Positions 22,091-33,076 of a DNA stretch of 64,000 bases are shown here, one piece after another. A program made the translations under genes and the position numbers. The DNA lies in the NCBI GenBank assembly GCA_030765055.1, contig CM060958.1, forward strand, positions 112,197,127 through 112,261,126, written 5' to 3'. The number at the start of each line of letters is the position of its first letter. Within the stretch, counting starts at the first letter, position 1. The notes beneath the pieces were generated by a model. That model was not told the DNA's origin, did no database searches, and saw nothing but the letters and a program-made list of their open reading frames with translations. This DNA is from Mantis religiosa. Lineage: Eukaryota > Arthropoda > Insecta > Mantodea > Mantidae.

Positions 22091-22257
22091 TATTCCTTCC
22101 CTTCCTTGTTGCAAATATTCTTCCAAAGTCTTTAAATATACAGGTTGCGTCATTCTTTCCAAAAATGTATCATACTGTCCTTTTATTGCGCCCTATAATT
22201 TTTCCGTGTAATTAATAGTCATTCGAAAATTAAGCACCATCTTTCCAGTAAATAAAT

Positions 22258-22400
22258 TGTCGGCGTGGTGAGATGTACAACACGTTTTAAGGAGGTCGCA
22301 GGTTTGAGCCCTGGTGACCGCTCACTCAACTTAGCTTCTACGTGGTTTCCATTGTCACTTAGTTGAATGCTGAGTGCTTGCTTTCGTATTACGATTTACC
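22258..22400 (+). mobile_element. possible tRNA-derived SINE
   Basis: ggcgtggtgagatgtacaac (A-box-like) is followed about 40 bp later by ggtttgagccctggtgacc (B-box-like) and then a non-tRNA body. This is the usual SINE head arrangement. There is only one copy in the window and no TSD identified. Confidence 0.45.
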
Positions 22401-24030
22401 TTACATCATTTCCATATTAACTTTAAGCCTTGCTTTCAAACTTGTGTACAGCGTTGTCGGAGAGATGGGGCGGATGTCGGCGAATTGTAAAAGTAGTTCT
22501 CTGCGTCATGTGTATGTCCTCTCGTGGAGGGACACTTAACGAAATCTGGCGTAAAGATGAAGAACTCTGGGCACTTTTTAAGGACTTCTGCGTGTCTTTG
22601 TGGCCTGCCCATGACTCTATGACCTCCTGCAGCTCTCCTACTTCACTCTTTAATTCTAGGTGGTGTTAACTAAAATAGATTTGTGTGGAAGCTGCGTATG
22701 TCCCCTTTGTTGCCTATTCTTTACCAGCTACATTACACATTCCATGTAACACTCCGAAAGGAATAAATCAGTAATCAATTTTATTATATTTTAATACCTC
22801 TACTTCTTCGTCTTTAGGTTAACCATTAATGACAACATACTGGCCACCATTTTCCATCTCATTGTCATCATCCTAACAAAATGTGCTAGACGCCAATGGT
22901 TGTAGTGATTGCCTCTTTCAGTACTTAGATTTGTTTGAAAAGCTCAGTAGAGTATCATCCTTATGCTTAGACTTTCCATTATGTATTCATAAACAATTGC
23001 AATCATTTCCTCAGATTGAATATGAGGTATTTTCCCTTCTGTCTTTGAAATTAAAGGAAGATCATCATAGATTTAAGGGCAAAAGTTAGACAACGAGGAA
23101 AAGAAGCATAATACATGAGCTTTTTAAATGAATACGCTCTATATTATCCAAATATAAGAGTTAATGCAGATCTAAAAGTCAATGTATCAACCTAAATCGT
23201 GATTAAAATGAGACAACAAACTCGAGTATAAAATGCACTCAAATTTCCGCCTGAAGAGCATATAGCTACAACAAAGAAAGAGCATTTTCGTTTATGATGT
23301 TACAGATACTAAAGTAAAGGCTGAACCGATGCATTATTTACGCAAGAACGAGACTGTACGGGAAACATGCGGTTTCTGCCGAGTAGTGGTTTTCAAACTT
23401 TGCAGACAGGATTCAGTGCAGCTGATGCGAGGAAAATTGCGCCAAGAACTTTTTTCGCTCCTCCAAGCAGTGATCGATGAAACCCTTGGTTATCTGAAGT
23501 TATATAACTTAGGACATCTTAATGGTTTAATTACACCATAAACAGGGTGGGGAGTTTGGATGACCCAAAAATGGTTGATAATATACAATCTAAAGGATTG
23601 GACAATTTAGAGATATATTTAATTTTTAACATTACTGCATATAAAAAGATTCATATGGTGTTCTCTTACCATTCCTCAACATACCTTTTTGAAACGATTT
23701 CTCTTTTATGTAGATGAAAGGCGGGTATTATGGAAAGGCATTTACATTTCTAAAAGTAACCTGAATGGCTTTTAAATAAATATCCATAATAAGTACATAA
23801 AATTAATAATTGTGATGAACTGTTACTTGTAAAAAAACTGTTATTCATTGGGCCGCTTTCATAGTTATTACGACTGCCTTCCGACTAACTTGGTCCGGAC
23901 CAATGGCGGTCTAACTTTTTTTTGTATTCATAGACGATAAAAGCCTTGGACCAAGTAAAGCCGTGGACCAATTTCTACGCGACATAGAAAGGTACTTCTG
24001 CGCATGCGCGAGTTCCATAGAGTGCTAAAC
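22401..24030. other. no supported gene
   Basis: AT-rich with short open stretches lacking motifs. At 23860-24010 a GC-richer piece (gggccgctttcatag...) with a perfect NRF-1-like palindrome (tgcgcatgcgcg, 23999-24010) could be a decayed DNA-transposon derivative. I cannot prove it. Confidence 0.35.
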
Positions 24031-24800
24031 AACTCACAGTGTAAAGGAGTAGAGCCAGACTGAAAAATTCAATGCCATAGCCGGGATTTGAACCACGGAT
24101 CTTCTGGTCTCCGACCAGCCACTGTAGACCATTGAGCTACTATGGCCAACGTGCCAACATGACATTAAATTCTCCAGCTGACTCGTGTTTTTCCGGTAAA
24201 CCACTAGGAGTTGTCATAAACACATGAGACAACTACCTTAATGGCGATATACTATGCTGTAAGTACTTTAAGGCCCGGAAATGAAATGTGTAGTGTTTAA
24301 CGCCCGCTTTTACTACATACGGCACCGCAGGCGATGACACTGATGATACATGAGATGAAGATGGAGCACCGATGGAATGAGATGGCAGGGGAAACCAGAG
24401 ACCCCACAGAAAACCCGCCCCTGCGCCGTGTTGTCCACCACAAATCTCACTTTGTGGTCGCCTGGGATCGAACCCGGGCCGCCTTGGTGAGAGCCAAGCG
24501 GTCTAACCACTGAGCCACGGTGTGGCCTTTAAGGCCCGGGCTTTATAGTTCGGACCACTATTAGGTGCAATTAATGGAAATTAATTGTTCACTCACACTA
24601 GCCATGTGTAGAACGCACTATGAAGGGGTAGAACCAGACTGAAGAATTCAGTGCCATAGCCGGGATTTCAACCACGGAACTTTTGGTCTCCGTCTGGCCG
24701 CTCTAACTATTGAGCTACTATGGCCAACGTGCCAACATGACATTAAATTCTCCAACTGACTCGTGCTTTTCCCGGTAAACCTAGCCTCAACCTAGTTTAA
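24031..24800 (-). repeat. SINE-1 tandem pair, interrupted by SINE-2
   Basis: Two units of a tRNA-headed repeat. On the minus strand each head has an A-box-like tagctcaatggt and a B-box-like ggttcaaatcccggc (heads about 24076-24148 and 24654-24727; the second has ggttgaaatcc). Each is followed by a shared body (aacgtgccaacatgacatta...). Removing the SINE-2 insertion and its extra TSD (261 bp) leaves a unit spacing of about 318 bp, close to the exact 310 bp at 28.5 and 35 kb. The anticodon region is not tRNA-like, so these are not tRNA genes. Confidence 0.82.
24279..24526 (-). mobile_element. SINE-2 copy 2, perfect 13-bp TSD
   Basis: 248 bp, reverse complement of the copy at 7122-7370, flanked by ctttaaggcccgg at 24266-24278 and 24527-24539. 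The B-box-like tcgcctgggatcgaaccc and A-box-like ggtctaaccactgagccac are read on the minus strand. It landed in the body of the first SINE-1 unit, so it is younger than that array. Confidence 0.93.
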
Positions 24801-25430
24801 TCCTGCTGGAAACATCTGGGTGAGAAGAGAGACAGAGACAGAGATATTGAGACGGAAAGCGGTTAAGTTGTTGATTGGTTTAGCGAAGTTAATGGGCATT
24901 TTCTTTTATTTGCATGGGTACGATAAACCCCTCCTTTAAGTGCAGTACTGTAAGTAGTTTTCCGATCACTGCTCTGTGCGAGCTAATTTCGGAGACAGAA
25001 AAGTATGCAAATGTTTCGATTCTTATAAACGTAAAAGTTCCACATTTTATCTTTCTGATTCACATACCATACAGATGTGTTCTGTAAATTATATACAGAT
25101 TCGATAGCATGCAGGTGAAATTATACACACTGTTAACGTATTATGTTAAATTAAGCTGCATTTTATTTAACAATTACTAAAGGACACTGGTATTACATAT
25201 TATTTTTGCATTTCTATACCAGGCTGCTCTCTGGCAACGAGGTCTGTAGCGAGTTGAGTGCTGATGAAGATGTTATTGTTTATAGTGTGGGGTTGCTTCT
25301 GATATTTAACACTGTATTTTCTGTACATCTCCCGTATACCTCGCAAGCCCAAGAACACTTCTGTATATGTAATTTAAAATCAGTGAACTTTTCATCATGG
25401 AGCAGGCCTATGCTTCAGCCACAATTAAAG
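24801..25430. other. no recognisable feature
   Basis: AT-rich flank of the SINE array; nothing supported. Confidence 0.4.
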
Positions 25431-25439
25431 TCAATCAAG

Positions 25440-25740
25440 GCAAACCTATCAAAATGGCAAGGCGGTATGTTCGCGCATTGTTTCGCAGTGCTTAAAGAAA
25501 GAAAACCGGATTCGTCTATAAAAATATTGAGAAAGAAACTGGTGGTGATCTTGGGGTTTCATAGTGTTAGAATGGAACAGCAAAAATCCGGAACTCTAAC
25601 AACACCGGGAAAAACGCGTAAATGCAAACAGCGCGTGGAAAAATACGACGATTTTACGAAAAGTGCTATACGCGGTAAAGTTCGTGTTTTTTTTCTCAGA
25701 AATGCACCAACTCATAGATTTAATAAGTTAATATGTTACC
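25440..25740 (+). pseudogene. relic of an IS630/Tc1-like transposase N-terminal domain
   Basis: Within an open stretch of 186 codons (25206-25766), the part from about 25490 reads LKERKPDSSIKILRKKLVV and then GTLTTPGKTRKCKQRVEKYD, DFTKSAIRGKVRVFFLR. The layout of an HTH, then T-PGK-RK, then 'D..D..AIR..V..F' is one I recognise from the N-terminal DNA-binding part of a degraded transposase group common in insects, where 'LSSPGKKR' precedes 'DDFDK.AIRR'. Nothing of the catalytic core follows; a foldback repeat starts at 25794. The first 75 codons have no match I know, so the long open frame is probably accidental there. Confidence 0.5.
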
Positions 25741-25793
25741 CAACTCTGTTTGTTGTGCAGAATTAGCGCTGCTATATATTTTACTCTACAGGG

Positions 25794-26116
25794 AGCTGAA
25801 GCGTATTGATCTTCAGATGACCAACCCTGCTATCGTTCCTTATCGGGTCTTATCTTTTCGATTAGAAAAGTGATATTTTAGTAGGTTGTTGTACAGTAAG
25901 CTACGAAACACAAATAGAGCGATTGGAAGCTGCGTGTTTCTATATGATATGTTTTCTCGCGGCTGTCGATGTATGACACGTTGCTATCCAAAACACATGA
26001 TGATATTCTGAACAGAGTATACATACACTGGAATCACCGCGTATGTGCGATAAGCTGAGGTAAACATTTCTGTGTTGCGAATTTTCTCCGATACGCCTTC
26101 TCGCTTTGCCACATGG
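25794..26116 (-). mobile_element. foldback element FB1, half copy
   Basis: Matches one arm (about 148 bp: ttatcgggtcttatc..., cgaaacacaaatagagcg, ggaagctgcgtgt) plus the central region of the complete foldback at 60927-61396. The second arm is missing, the sequence stopping near ccacatgg. The orientation is given by the centre, which is the reverse complement of that copy. It is non-coding. Confidence 0.8.
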
Positions 26117-26309
26117 TGAGTTGAGTCAGCTCCGCCTTGTTAACAGCAGGATTAAACTAGAGTGAGACAGAGTATAGTATGAGGTTTTTAAAGTTATCTT
26201 CGTGCAACAGGAAGCAGGTCAGAAATAAGAAAGCTGTTTTTAACGTAATCAACTGTTCGTTTTGGGTCACACGATGCTCGCTTTCCGACTTGCCGCTAGA
26301 AGCAGTACC
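26117..26309. other. spacer
   Basis: Short spacer between FB1 and mar-B copy 2; nothing recognised. Confidence 0.3.
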
Positions 26310-26311
26310 TA

Positions 26312-27208
26312 CTAGGGCTGTTTAATAAGTAAGGATCATCATTTTGTTACGGCCATAAGTTTTCGCACTAAAATTCAACCTTATTATATTCTGTTAGCTT
26401 AATGTGAAACAAACACGCCGTAATAGTTTAATTGTTGGTACTTCTGGCTCCCGTCTGTGAGAACCAGGAAAGTTCAGACATGTTCAGTATTGCCTACCGC
26501 TGCAATGGAGATTACACGCAGTTAAAGTTGATATTAGAGGAAGATCCGGAGTTTCTTTTAAACGTAATCACTGCTGATGAGACTTGGCTACATCATTTTG
26601 ATCCTGAGAGCATACAGTAAAGTTCAATGTGTAAATCCCCTCCATCACCAACCCCCCAAAAAGCAAAAGTGGCTGCTTGTGTTGGGAAAGTAATGGTCAT
26701 CTCATTCTTTGATATTCATGGAATGGTTTGCCAGCATGTTGTACCTGCACACACATCAGTAGCTGGATAATATTACAAGGATGTCCTGAAAACATTGACA
26801 GTCCATATCAGGCGTAAAAGACCACATTTCCGTTAGGCAGGCTGGATGTGCGGCAGCATATTTCCAATGTTATTGCTGAATATCTTGCAAAAATCAACGT
26901 GAACTGCATCCCTCACACCCCTATAGTGCGGATTTAGCCCCATGTGACTTTTTATATTGCCGAACTTGAAGAAACGCCTTCGTGGAAGACATTATTCATC
27001 GTCATAAGCAGTGGTGAAGGCTGCGGAGGCGATTTTGAAAGATCTCTCAAAGATGGTTTCCAGCATGCCTTTGAAGATTGGAAGAAACGCTGGGACAAGT
27101 GCATCACATTCAGGGGAGACTATTTTGAGAAGGCCTATCAGAATTATAAGGATGAGTAAAGGTACGTTGTCAAAAAAAATGTGATCATTCTTGATTGAAC
27201 AGCCCTCG
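26312..27208 (+). mobile_element. mariner mar-B copy 2, internally deleted (897 bp)
   Basis: Left TIR ctagggctgtttaataagt and right TIR ttgattgaacagccctcg with TA at 26310-26311 and 27209-27210. The 5' leader and the transposase start are joined directly to LILEEDPEFLLNVITADETW, removing the whole HTH region (about 420 bp against copy 4). The first catalytic block (ADETWLHHFDPES, about 26571) is intact, followed by a taa stop. The second block has lost HHDN. A frame near 27000-27130 keeps LKRRLRGRHY-like and the C-terminal region in pieces. It is non-autonomous. Confidence 0.9.
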
Positions 27209-27210
27209 TA

Positions 27211-28475
27211 CCTGAGATAAATTTGCTGTCACATCTTACCTAAAACCAGAAACTAATACTGTCCGATGTAGCATTCCGACCGATACCGAGTGACTTTCTT
27301 TTATATACCATTGTTAAGTAGGATTTATGAATTAGATGGAAAATAACAAGAATAATAACAACAATAACATCAATCCTTATTTGAAGGCATCAAATGACAA
27401 GCTATTAGGCTACGTGGCAAAGATACGGAGGAAAGGTTCTGTGTTGTTGTTAGGCGTTTAAGAATCTCGTTGGCGATAAAGTAAACAATATGAATGTCCC
27501 TTTGGGGTACCCTTCAGCGGCACTGACCGGAATGGAATCATTAATGGCATCCTTAGTAGGCGTGTTGAAAGAGACAGTCAAAGGTTGCTGTAACACTGCA
27601 GAACAGCTCTCTTTGATGCATCTGTTTCAGTAACAAGGCACTCTGGTCTCCACACAGAGCGTCAAACGCTTGCTGACAGAAGCCTGGTAAACAAACCCCC
27701 GGAGAGGTCATGATAAATTTATTACCACTTGTTAACAAGCCCCGTTTCCATAGAATCCTGTTCCGGCAAAGGCCAATATTAGATTATCGCGCCACGCCAC
27801 TGCGGAGGGTTTCATTGTTGTTATAGCAGAGCTGCAAACGAAGTAAAGCCTCTTTCTTATAAAACCTTCATCCACAGACATGTACTCTCCCGCACTCTCC
27901 TTCTCTCCCTTTTACCCCGATTTGCTAATGCACACATGGACGACAACTTCCTCCGTCAAAAATAGTTCTAATTGATTAAATTTAAAAAATAACTAATACA
28001 TGCACCTAAAATCTTCACATTAAAAGAAAGTCGTTTAGGATGCAAATATGTGGTAAACGTTTCAGCCCTGAGTGCCAAATAGCTTTTGAAATAGTGGGGC
28101 ATTTGTATAGAAAATTTTACTTTTTAAGAAATTAATTTCAAACATAAAATTCAACAAAATTCTCCACGTATGTGTACAGAATGTCTCAAAATCTTCCAGG
28201 GAGGTTGTCGGTTGTACCAGAAACTACCAGTGTGCTATGTTAGAGACCCTGACCTCAGCTCTATTGGGACTTCTGAATCAACTGTCATTGTCTCCCCTAC
28301 ATCTTCCCGCTCTTCCGAGACGTGGCTTTTTGAGGCAATATACAAAGAGATCCATGGACTAAATGCCGAAGTCTCTGTCCGAAGTACTTATGCACATTTT
28401 AGAAGCAATATATTTCTTACGTTCCAATTTGCATATTTTTTAAACAAACAATAAACTGTTGGAAATAATCATTTC
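27211..28475. other. no recognisable feature
   Basis: AT-rich with no repeat or coding signature I can support. Confidence 0.4.
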
Positions 28476-28920
28476 TTTCTCACTAGCTGTGTGCAAGCTA
28501 AGGTTTAAACGAGTAGAGCCAGAGTGGAAAATTCAATACCATAGCCGGGATTTGAACCACGGATCTCCCGCTCTCCATCCGGTTGCTCTAAACCACGGAG
28601 CAACTATGGCCAACATGCCGACATGACATTAAATTCTCCAACTGCCTCATATGTTTCCCGATATACCGCTAGGGATTCTCATATAGAATAAGACACACAC
28701 CTTACTATGCTGTAAATACTTAATTCCCAGGCTTCATAGTTAAACCACCATGTTATTCAGGTAAATTGATGGAAAGAATCATTTCTTCTACACTAGCTGT
28801 GTGTAGGCTAAGGTTTGAATGAGTAGAACCAGAATGAAAAATTCAATGTCATTGCCGGGTATTGAACCATGGATATCCCGGTCTCCGTGCTGTTGCTCTA
28901 ACCAATAAACTATTTTTCAT
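28476..28920 (-). repeat. SINE-1 tandem pair, 310-bp period
   Basis: The block attcaat(a/g) plus tRNA-like head starts at 28531 and again at 28841, exactly 310 bp apart. The body (aacatgccgacatgacatta...) and the linker (ttgatggaaagaatcatttcttc...ctagctgtgtg...ggctaaggttt) also repeat. The second unit is truncated after its head at about 28910. The minus-strand heads keep a B-box-like ggttcaaatcccggc in unit 1; it is mutated in unit 2. Confidence 0.85.
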
Positions 28921-29309
28921 TAGGGGATAATTCTTGACTTTCGATTTCTACTTCTCTCTTATAAGACAATAACAAAGCAACGGGTGATTGGACGGTAGAT
29001 CAATGGAAGTTCTGTCAACAATAGCTGCCTTTGTTATTGAGTTACAGCAGTCATTTTTTCATGTAGTTACAGGTTTTGACAGATCGCCGTGGTACACGTA
29101 AATATTTATAATTTACTGCCAAAATGGATCATCTGTTAGCCAAACTTTCCGCTTATTGCGTGATACCGGGCACTTACAAGGGAATATTTTTGACCTCAAT
29201 TGGATGGTATAGATCTCAGAAACATCTGGTTTCAGAAAGAGTGCCACCTGTTGTACTGCTCTCGAAACAATCGGTGTTTTGAAGGAGAACATCAGAGGTT
29301 TCATCACTT
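28921..29309. other. no supported feature
   Basis: AT-rich sequence leading into a transposase relic; stretches around 29120-29300 may belong to the same relic but I cannot align them. Confidence 0.3.
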
Positions 29310-29460
29310 TCTGTGGTGGTGATGTTAACTGGCCCCCGAGATCATGTGAATTAACGTCATTTCAGTACTTCTTGTGGGGTTATGTTAAGTCTCGAGTTTA
29401 TACCAACAAACCAGAAACAATAAATGATCTTATAATAACATTACACACGTTTTGATGTTG
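29310..29460 (+). pseudogene. relic of a Tc1/mariner-type transposase C-terminus
   Basis: The plus strand reads WPPRSCELTSFQYFLWGYVK and then SRVYTNKPETINDLIIT. This matches the WPPRSPDLTP-x-DFFLWGYVK block around the third catalytic Asp in the transposase group that mar-C belongs to. Here the Asp codon is Gln (FQYFLW for D-F/Y-FLW). It is bounded by stops on both sides; no TIRs are visible. Confidence 0.65.
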
Positions 29461-30744
29461 AAAATTGGACTAACTCTATAGGCGCGGCGGTCGCATAGCT
29501 GAAGCTCCTTTCCACACGTAATGATATTATAGTCCCTCCCTCCAAAATAAATACATTTCTATCATTTAAGGTACGTGTTTTACTTAAGTTTAAAAATAGT
29601 TGAAAGACCCTTTAATTGATTTGGTAATCTACATGTGACCATTGGTGTTAAAGGCGGGGTATAATTGGAACTAAAATGATTTCGCCAGCTGGCAATAATT
29701 TATCTACCAGACAGAGCGATGTTTTACTATGTTTCAGTAAAACTATTTTGTCTGTAAATTTTTAAACTTTTAGAAATCTAGTGCAGAAACACTTGTGGAG
29801 CCATCGCGCCAGCTCACAGATTCTGAACGAAGATTCTGAGGTAAAGAAGTCTCAGAATCACTGGCTTTCATAACTTCACATGCGTTTCTGAAGCAGAACA
29901 AACGCTAGACTCGTTATGAAGGTGTGACAAGCATGCAAATTGTGGACTTCGTTCCTGCTGCACCTTTAAATAATTAAGCTGCTAGGGTGGCATTGTTAGC
30001 AAGTCCCCGTGGGGCCTCAATTAACATTTCATCCTGCAGGTGAAACATTGCTCGTAATGGCGTCCTTAAATATTAAAACGTGAATGATAATTATAGTGAT
30101 AATGGTGTTGTTCCATCCAAATTAGTAGATGCGTCCACAGATGAGGCACCATTCCGTCCTGAAAGTTTTACCTCGCTATGTTAGCTCGTCGTTTATTGTT
30201 CTTTATGGCGCATAATTGTTTTGATTTCTGGTTATCTATTACGTTATGTTGTTTCGTTCTTAGCCTAACTGCTTTTGTGACGGCATTACGGTTTAATAGT
30301 TATTACGAGTGACAATGCTACACATGACTAAACTTTAGAAGTGGTGGCCTGCTTCAGAGAGCGGAATGTATCAGACTGCTTGCACAATGTCATCAACTGA
30401 CGCAGTTTAATTGCAGCAAAAACGAATCTACGCTGTAAAAATATTAAAGTCAGAACACATATAAAATGACTGTTAAAAATGCTACATAGGTACATTAGAA
30501 ATGGGATTATGTTAGGAAAACTATATAAGTATTCGAAAAAATTCTAATAGGTTATTATAAATCTTATTATTACTGTTGTTATCCTTATGAGTGGACTAAA
30601 GAACGAAATTTATCAAAATTATGATTTGAAATTTTTGTGCAAGCTTAACCAAATTTCCTCATTAATTATAAATCAATATGAACTAAATATTTAGTTTCGA
30701 GATTTTCTCGGGAAACAGGCCAGGGAAAAACACGATTTGAAATC
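29461..30744. other. no recognisable feature
   Basis: AT-rich; no motif or repeat supported. Confidence 0.4.
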
Positions 30745-32340
30745 AGGAAGACATCCAAGTTCTAAAGGAACATTTTCCGGCTGATATCATAGAGCTCTTC
30801 CGACATACCGTGACGTCCACTTTCTTCTTGGTTGGTGGTACTTTCTATGAACAAGTAGACCGAGAGGTAGTGGGCTCCCCTTTGTCACCAGCTATAGCTA
30901 ATTTCTATATGGAACGCCTAGAACACGAAATACTTGCCACAGCTCCACTTAAACCATTACATTTTTATAGATATGTGGACAACAGCTTTGTAATTTCACC
31001 ACATGGATCAGACACTTTGCCTAGCTTTCTTGCGCATCTCAACAGCCTTCGACCTCAAATACAGTTTACCATGGAAGTGGAGAAGGATGGAAATCTTCCA
31101 TTCCTGGACATTCTTATTTCAAAACAACAGCAACAGTACACTGGGGCATGCTGTATATCGCAAGCGTATACACACCGATCTCTATCTGAACGCTCACAGT
31201 TTTCATCATAAGTCTCAACGAATGGGAGTTCTCAATAAACTGGCCCACAAAGCTTTGTGTATCTCTGATCCCAGCCACTTAAAACAACAATTACAGTACC
31301 TGAGACTCACTTTCACTCAAAACGGCTACTCCGAATATGACGTTGAAGCCTCGATCACCAAAGCTAGGAAAGGGAAACCTGTAATACAGCAAGCATGAGA
31401 TAAGCCCATCGCTACAGTTAAGATTTGCTACCCCCATTAGTCCTGGACCCGTAGGACCTAGGACCCGGGCCTTCTTCATACCCGGGAGCGATGGATACTC
31501 CGGGGCTCTTTCCATAGGGCAATACCTGATTTCTTAAAAAAAAAAACCGCTGAGCACAACTCAAGATGGGATGGAAGTTGATACGCCACTTACGCGCGTC
31601 AACCCCGCAGGGAAGACTATCGAAAACCTCGGTGGGGCCGCCTGGTGATCTAGCACACCTCCTACTAGCTCTGCAGGCTAGTACCCGGGACTTATTAGGC
31701 AACCCTCTGCCCCCTCCGGGCGGCCGTAGCCTGGCCAGAGGTACCGAATTCCCCGTGGGTGTCGGGAACACACTGCCCGCTCGAGTCCAACCCAACCCGA
31801 AAAACTCCCATTCAGGGAGGGGCTCGGCAGTTCGGCCCGAGGTTCCTCTGGTAACGTCAGAGGTACCACGAGTGCTAAGGGTCCGCAGGGCCCGCACCTC
31901 AGCAGCTGAAGGGGACGGATCCCCTCCCCTACGGGAAGCTTACCGCTACAGCCTACATCCCGTTTACGGCAACCTATCCGACAGAATCAGCAGAATTCTC
32001 GGCAAATACAATATCAGGACCATCCACCGCCGAAGATTATACATCTGTTGAGACCAGTGAAAGACAAACTGGCTTCCAAGTTCCGGGAGTGTCCCGCATT
32101 CCCTGCGAATGTGGGACACAGTATATAGGACAAACGGAAGGACCATCGCTACCAGAATAAATGAACATGAACGGGGCATTCATTTAATGCAACCTCAAAA
32201 GTACGGGCTGGCATAGCGTTGTTTTGATAAAGACCAGGGAGCCAATTTTCGGGAGACGAACATCTTGGCTAAATGCAACAGTTACTAGGAGCGGGGAGTT
32301 AAGGAGGTGTTGGCCATTTCCTCCGAAAGGAGTACGCTTA
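30745..32340 (+). pseudogene. Penelope-type reverse transcriptase / GIY-YIG endonuclease
   Basis: Penelope-like elements copy themselves with an RT related to telomerase fused to a GIY-YIG nuclease. Seen here: FRHTVTSTFFLVGGTFYEQV, then VVGSPLSPAIANFYMERLE (RT motif B), FYRYVDNSFVI (motif C, where the family's YVDD has become YVDN at 30972-30983, damaging the catalytic centre), and MEVEKDGNLPFLDILI (a family hallmark). A frameshift near 31135 leads to LYLNAHSFHHKSQRMGVLN and QNGYSEYDVEASI. After R455 the protein resumes with YGNLSDRISRILGKYNIRTI and IPCECGTQYIGQT, the start of the GIY-YIG domain. A one-base loss then shifts the frame to ATRINEHER. It is a dead copy. Confidence 0.9.
31418..31943 (+). 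mobile_element. R455 GC-rich repeat copy 2, 8-bp TSD
   Basis: 526 bp, GC-rich, flanked by cgctacag at 31410-31417 and 31944-31951. Shares long blocks with the reverse complement of 7480-7934 (for example ctggtgatctagcacacc and ctgaaggggacggatcccct) but carries an extra stretch with an A11 run (31539-31549). Open stretches on both strands (31566-32051 plus, 31418-31897 minus) reflect low stop frequency in GC-rich DNA and show no known domain. Confidence 0.82.
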
Positions 32341-32479
32341 ATCGTGATGCTGGATTTCAGTTCAGCTCCTCTTGGAAACCGGCCTTAAACATGTAAATCG
32401 TCGACCTAAGAAGCACAGATCAATACAGCTTGACCATCAAGGTAAGTAGTTACATTTCATTGACCCAATTAATTTTCTA

Positions 32480-32700
32480 TACTCACGCCATCTCCTGACC
32501 TGGCATTTAATTTATTGAAAACAGTCTTCTGTTCAGTAATGCGAATTTTGATAAAGTTTTGTTTTTGTTTATATTTGTGGTTATAACATTTAATAAATAT
32601 CCTGATGATGGGAGAGATGTACGCTTCCGAATCATCAATTTCTAATCGTCTTTTCACCTGACTTGCTGCCCGAGAAGAAATTGAGCAGACTCGGGTTATA
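32480..32700 (+). repeat. Penelope-associated terminal region with degraded hammerhead-like motif
   Basis: The same sequence forms the loop and one arm of the inverted structure at 38156-38551. It contains ctgatga (32602-32608), a potential stem II and then gaatc instead of gaaac (about 32629-32633). Hammerhead ribozymes are known components of Penelope-like element terminal repeats. Its position just after the GIY-YIG remnant fits that. The core has at least one damaging change here. Confidence 0.6.
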
Positions 32701-32711
32701 AAAAATAAAAA

Positions 32712-33074
32712 TAAAGATTGTTTTCATCAGGACAATGCAGCTGCCCACAAGAGTATTTTGGCAAGGGGAAAATAGAGAGATCTGACTATGAAGGACTGGA
32801 ACATCCATTCTATTCCCCAGATTTGTCTCCCTCGGAGATCCATCTGTTTCCAAAACTGAATAAATTTCTCGCTGGTAGGCACTTTACGTCCAAAGAAGAA
32901 GCAATTGTGGTTGTAAATGGGTACTTTGCAGCACTTCCAGAGGAGCACTGCAGAGAGAGGATAGTGACATTTGAACATCACTGGACAGAATTTATTGATA
33001 ATAGAGGAGATTATGTTGTAAAATAAAACTACTTTGAAATCAACTATTGTCGAGAACTTTTCACACCACCCTCG
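32712..33074 (+). pseudogene. mariner 3' fragment (mar-L) with TIR
   Basis: Starts at the second catalytic block (CFHQDNAAAHKSILARG) and, after a frameshift, continues with HPFYSPDLSPSEIHLFPKLN, FLAGRHFTSKEEAIVVVNGY and HHWTEFIDNRGDYVVK. The position of the third catalytic Asp carries Glu (PSEIHLF). The right end ttttcacaccaccctcg is followed by TA (33075-33076), as in other mariners of this window. The 5' half is lost at the junction with the Penelope element. Confidence 0.85.
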
Positions 33075-33076
33075 TA

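Larger units (their letters stand above)
30745..32700 (+). mobile_element. Penelope-like element, split by R455
   Basis: An incomplete Penelope-like element in plus orientation: reverse transcriptase (30745-31409), interruption by R455 (31418-31943), the remainder of the RT thumb/linker and a GIY-YIG endonuclease piece (31944-32340), then a terminal region with a hammerhead-like motif (32480-32700). The R455 TSD (cgctacag) shows that the two coding halves were once contiguous. The 5' end is truncated. It abuts a mariner tail at about 32712. Confidence 0.85.

Noticed and set aside
24076..24148. tRNA gene candidates with A and B boxes (also at 7125, 14215, 28540, 35184, 51360, 58930)
   Set aside because: No acceptor-stem closure or valid anticodon loop, each followed by a repeated non-tRNA body; they are SINE heads.
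24339..24350. ctgatga within SINE-2
   Set aside because: Part of the SINE body with no hammerhead partner boxes.
31566..32051. 161-codon open frame in GC-rich DNA (and 159 codons on the other strand)
   Set aside because: Covers the R455 repeat and runs into the Penelope remnant; opposite strands equally open, no motif, interrupted in the other copy at 7.5-7.9 kb.
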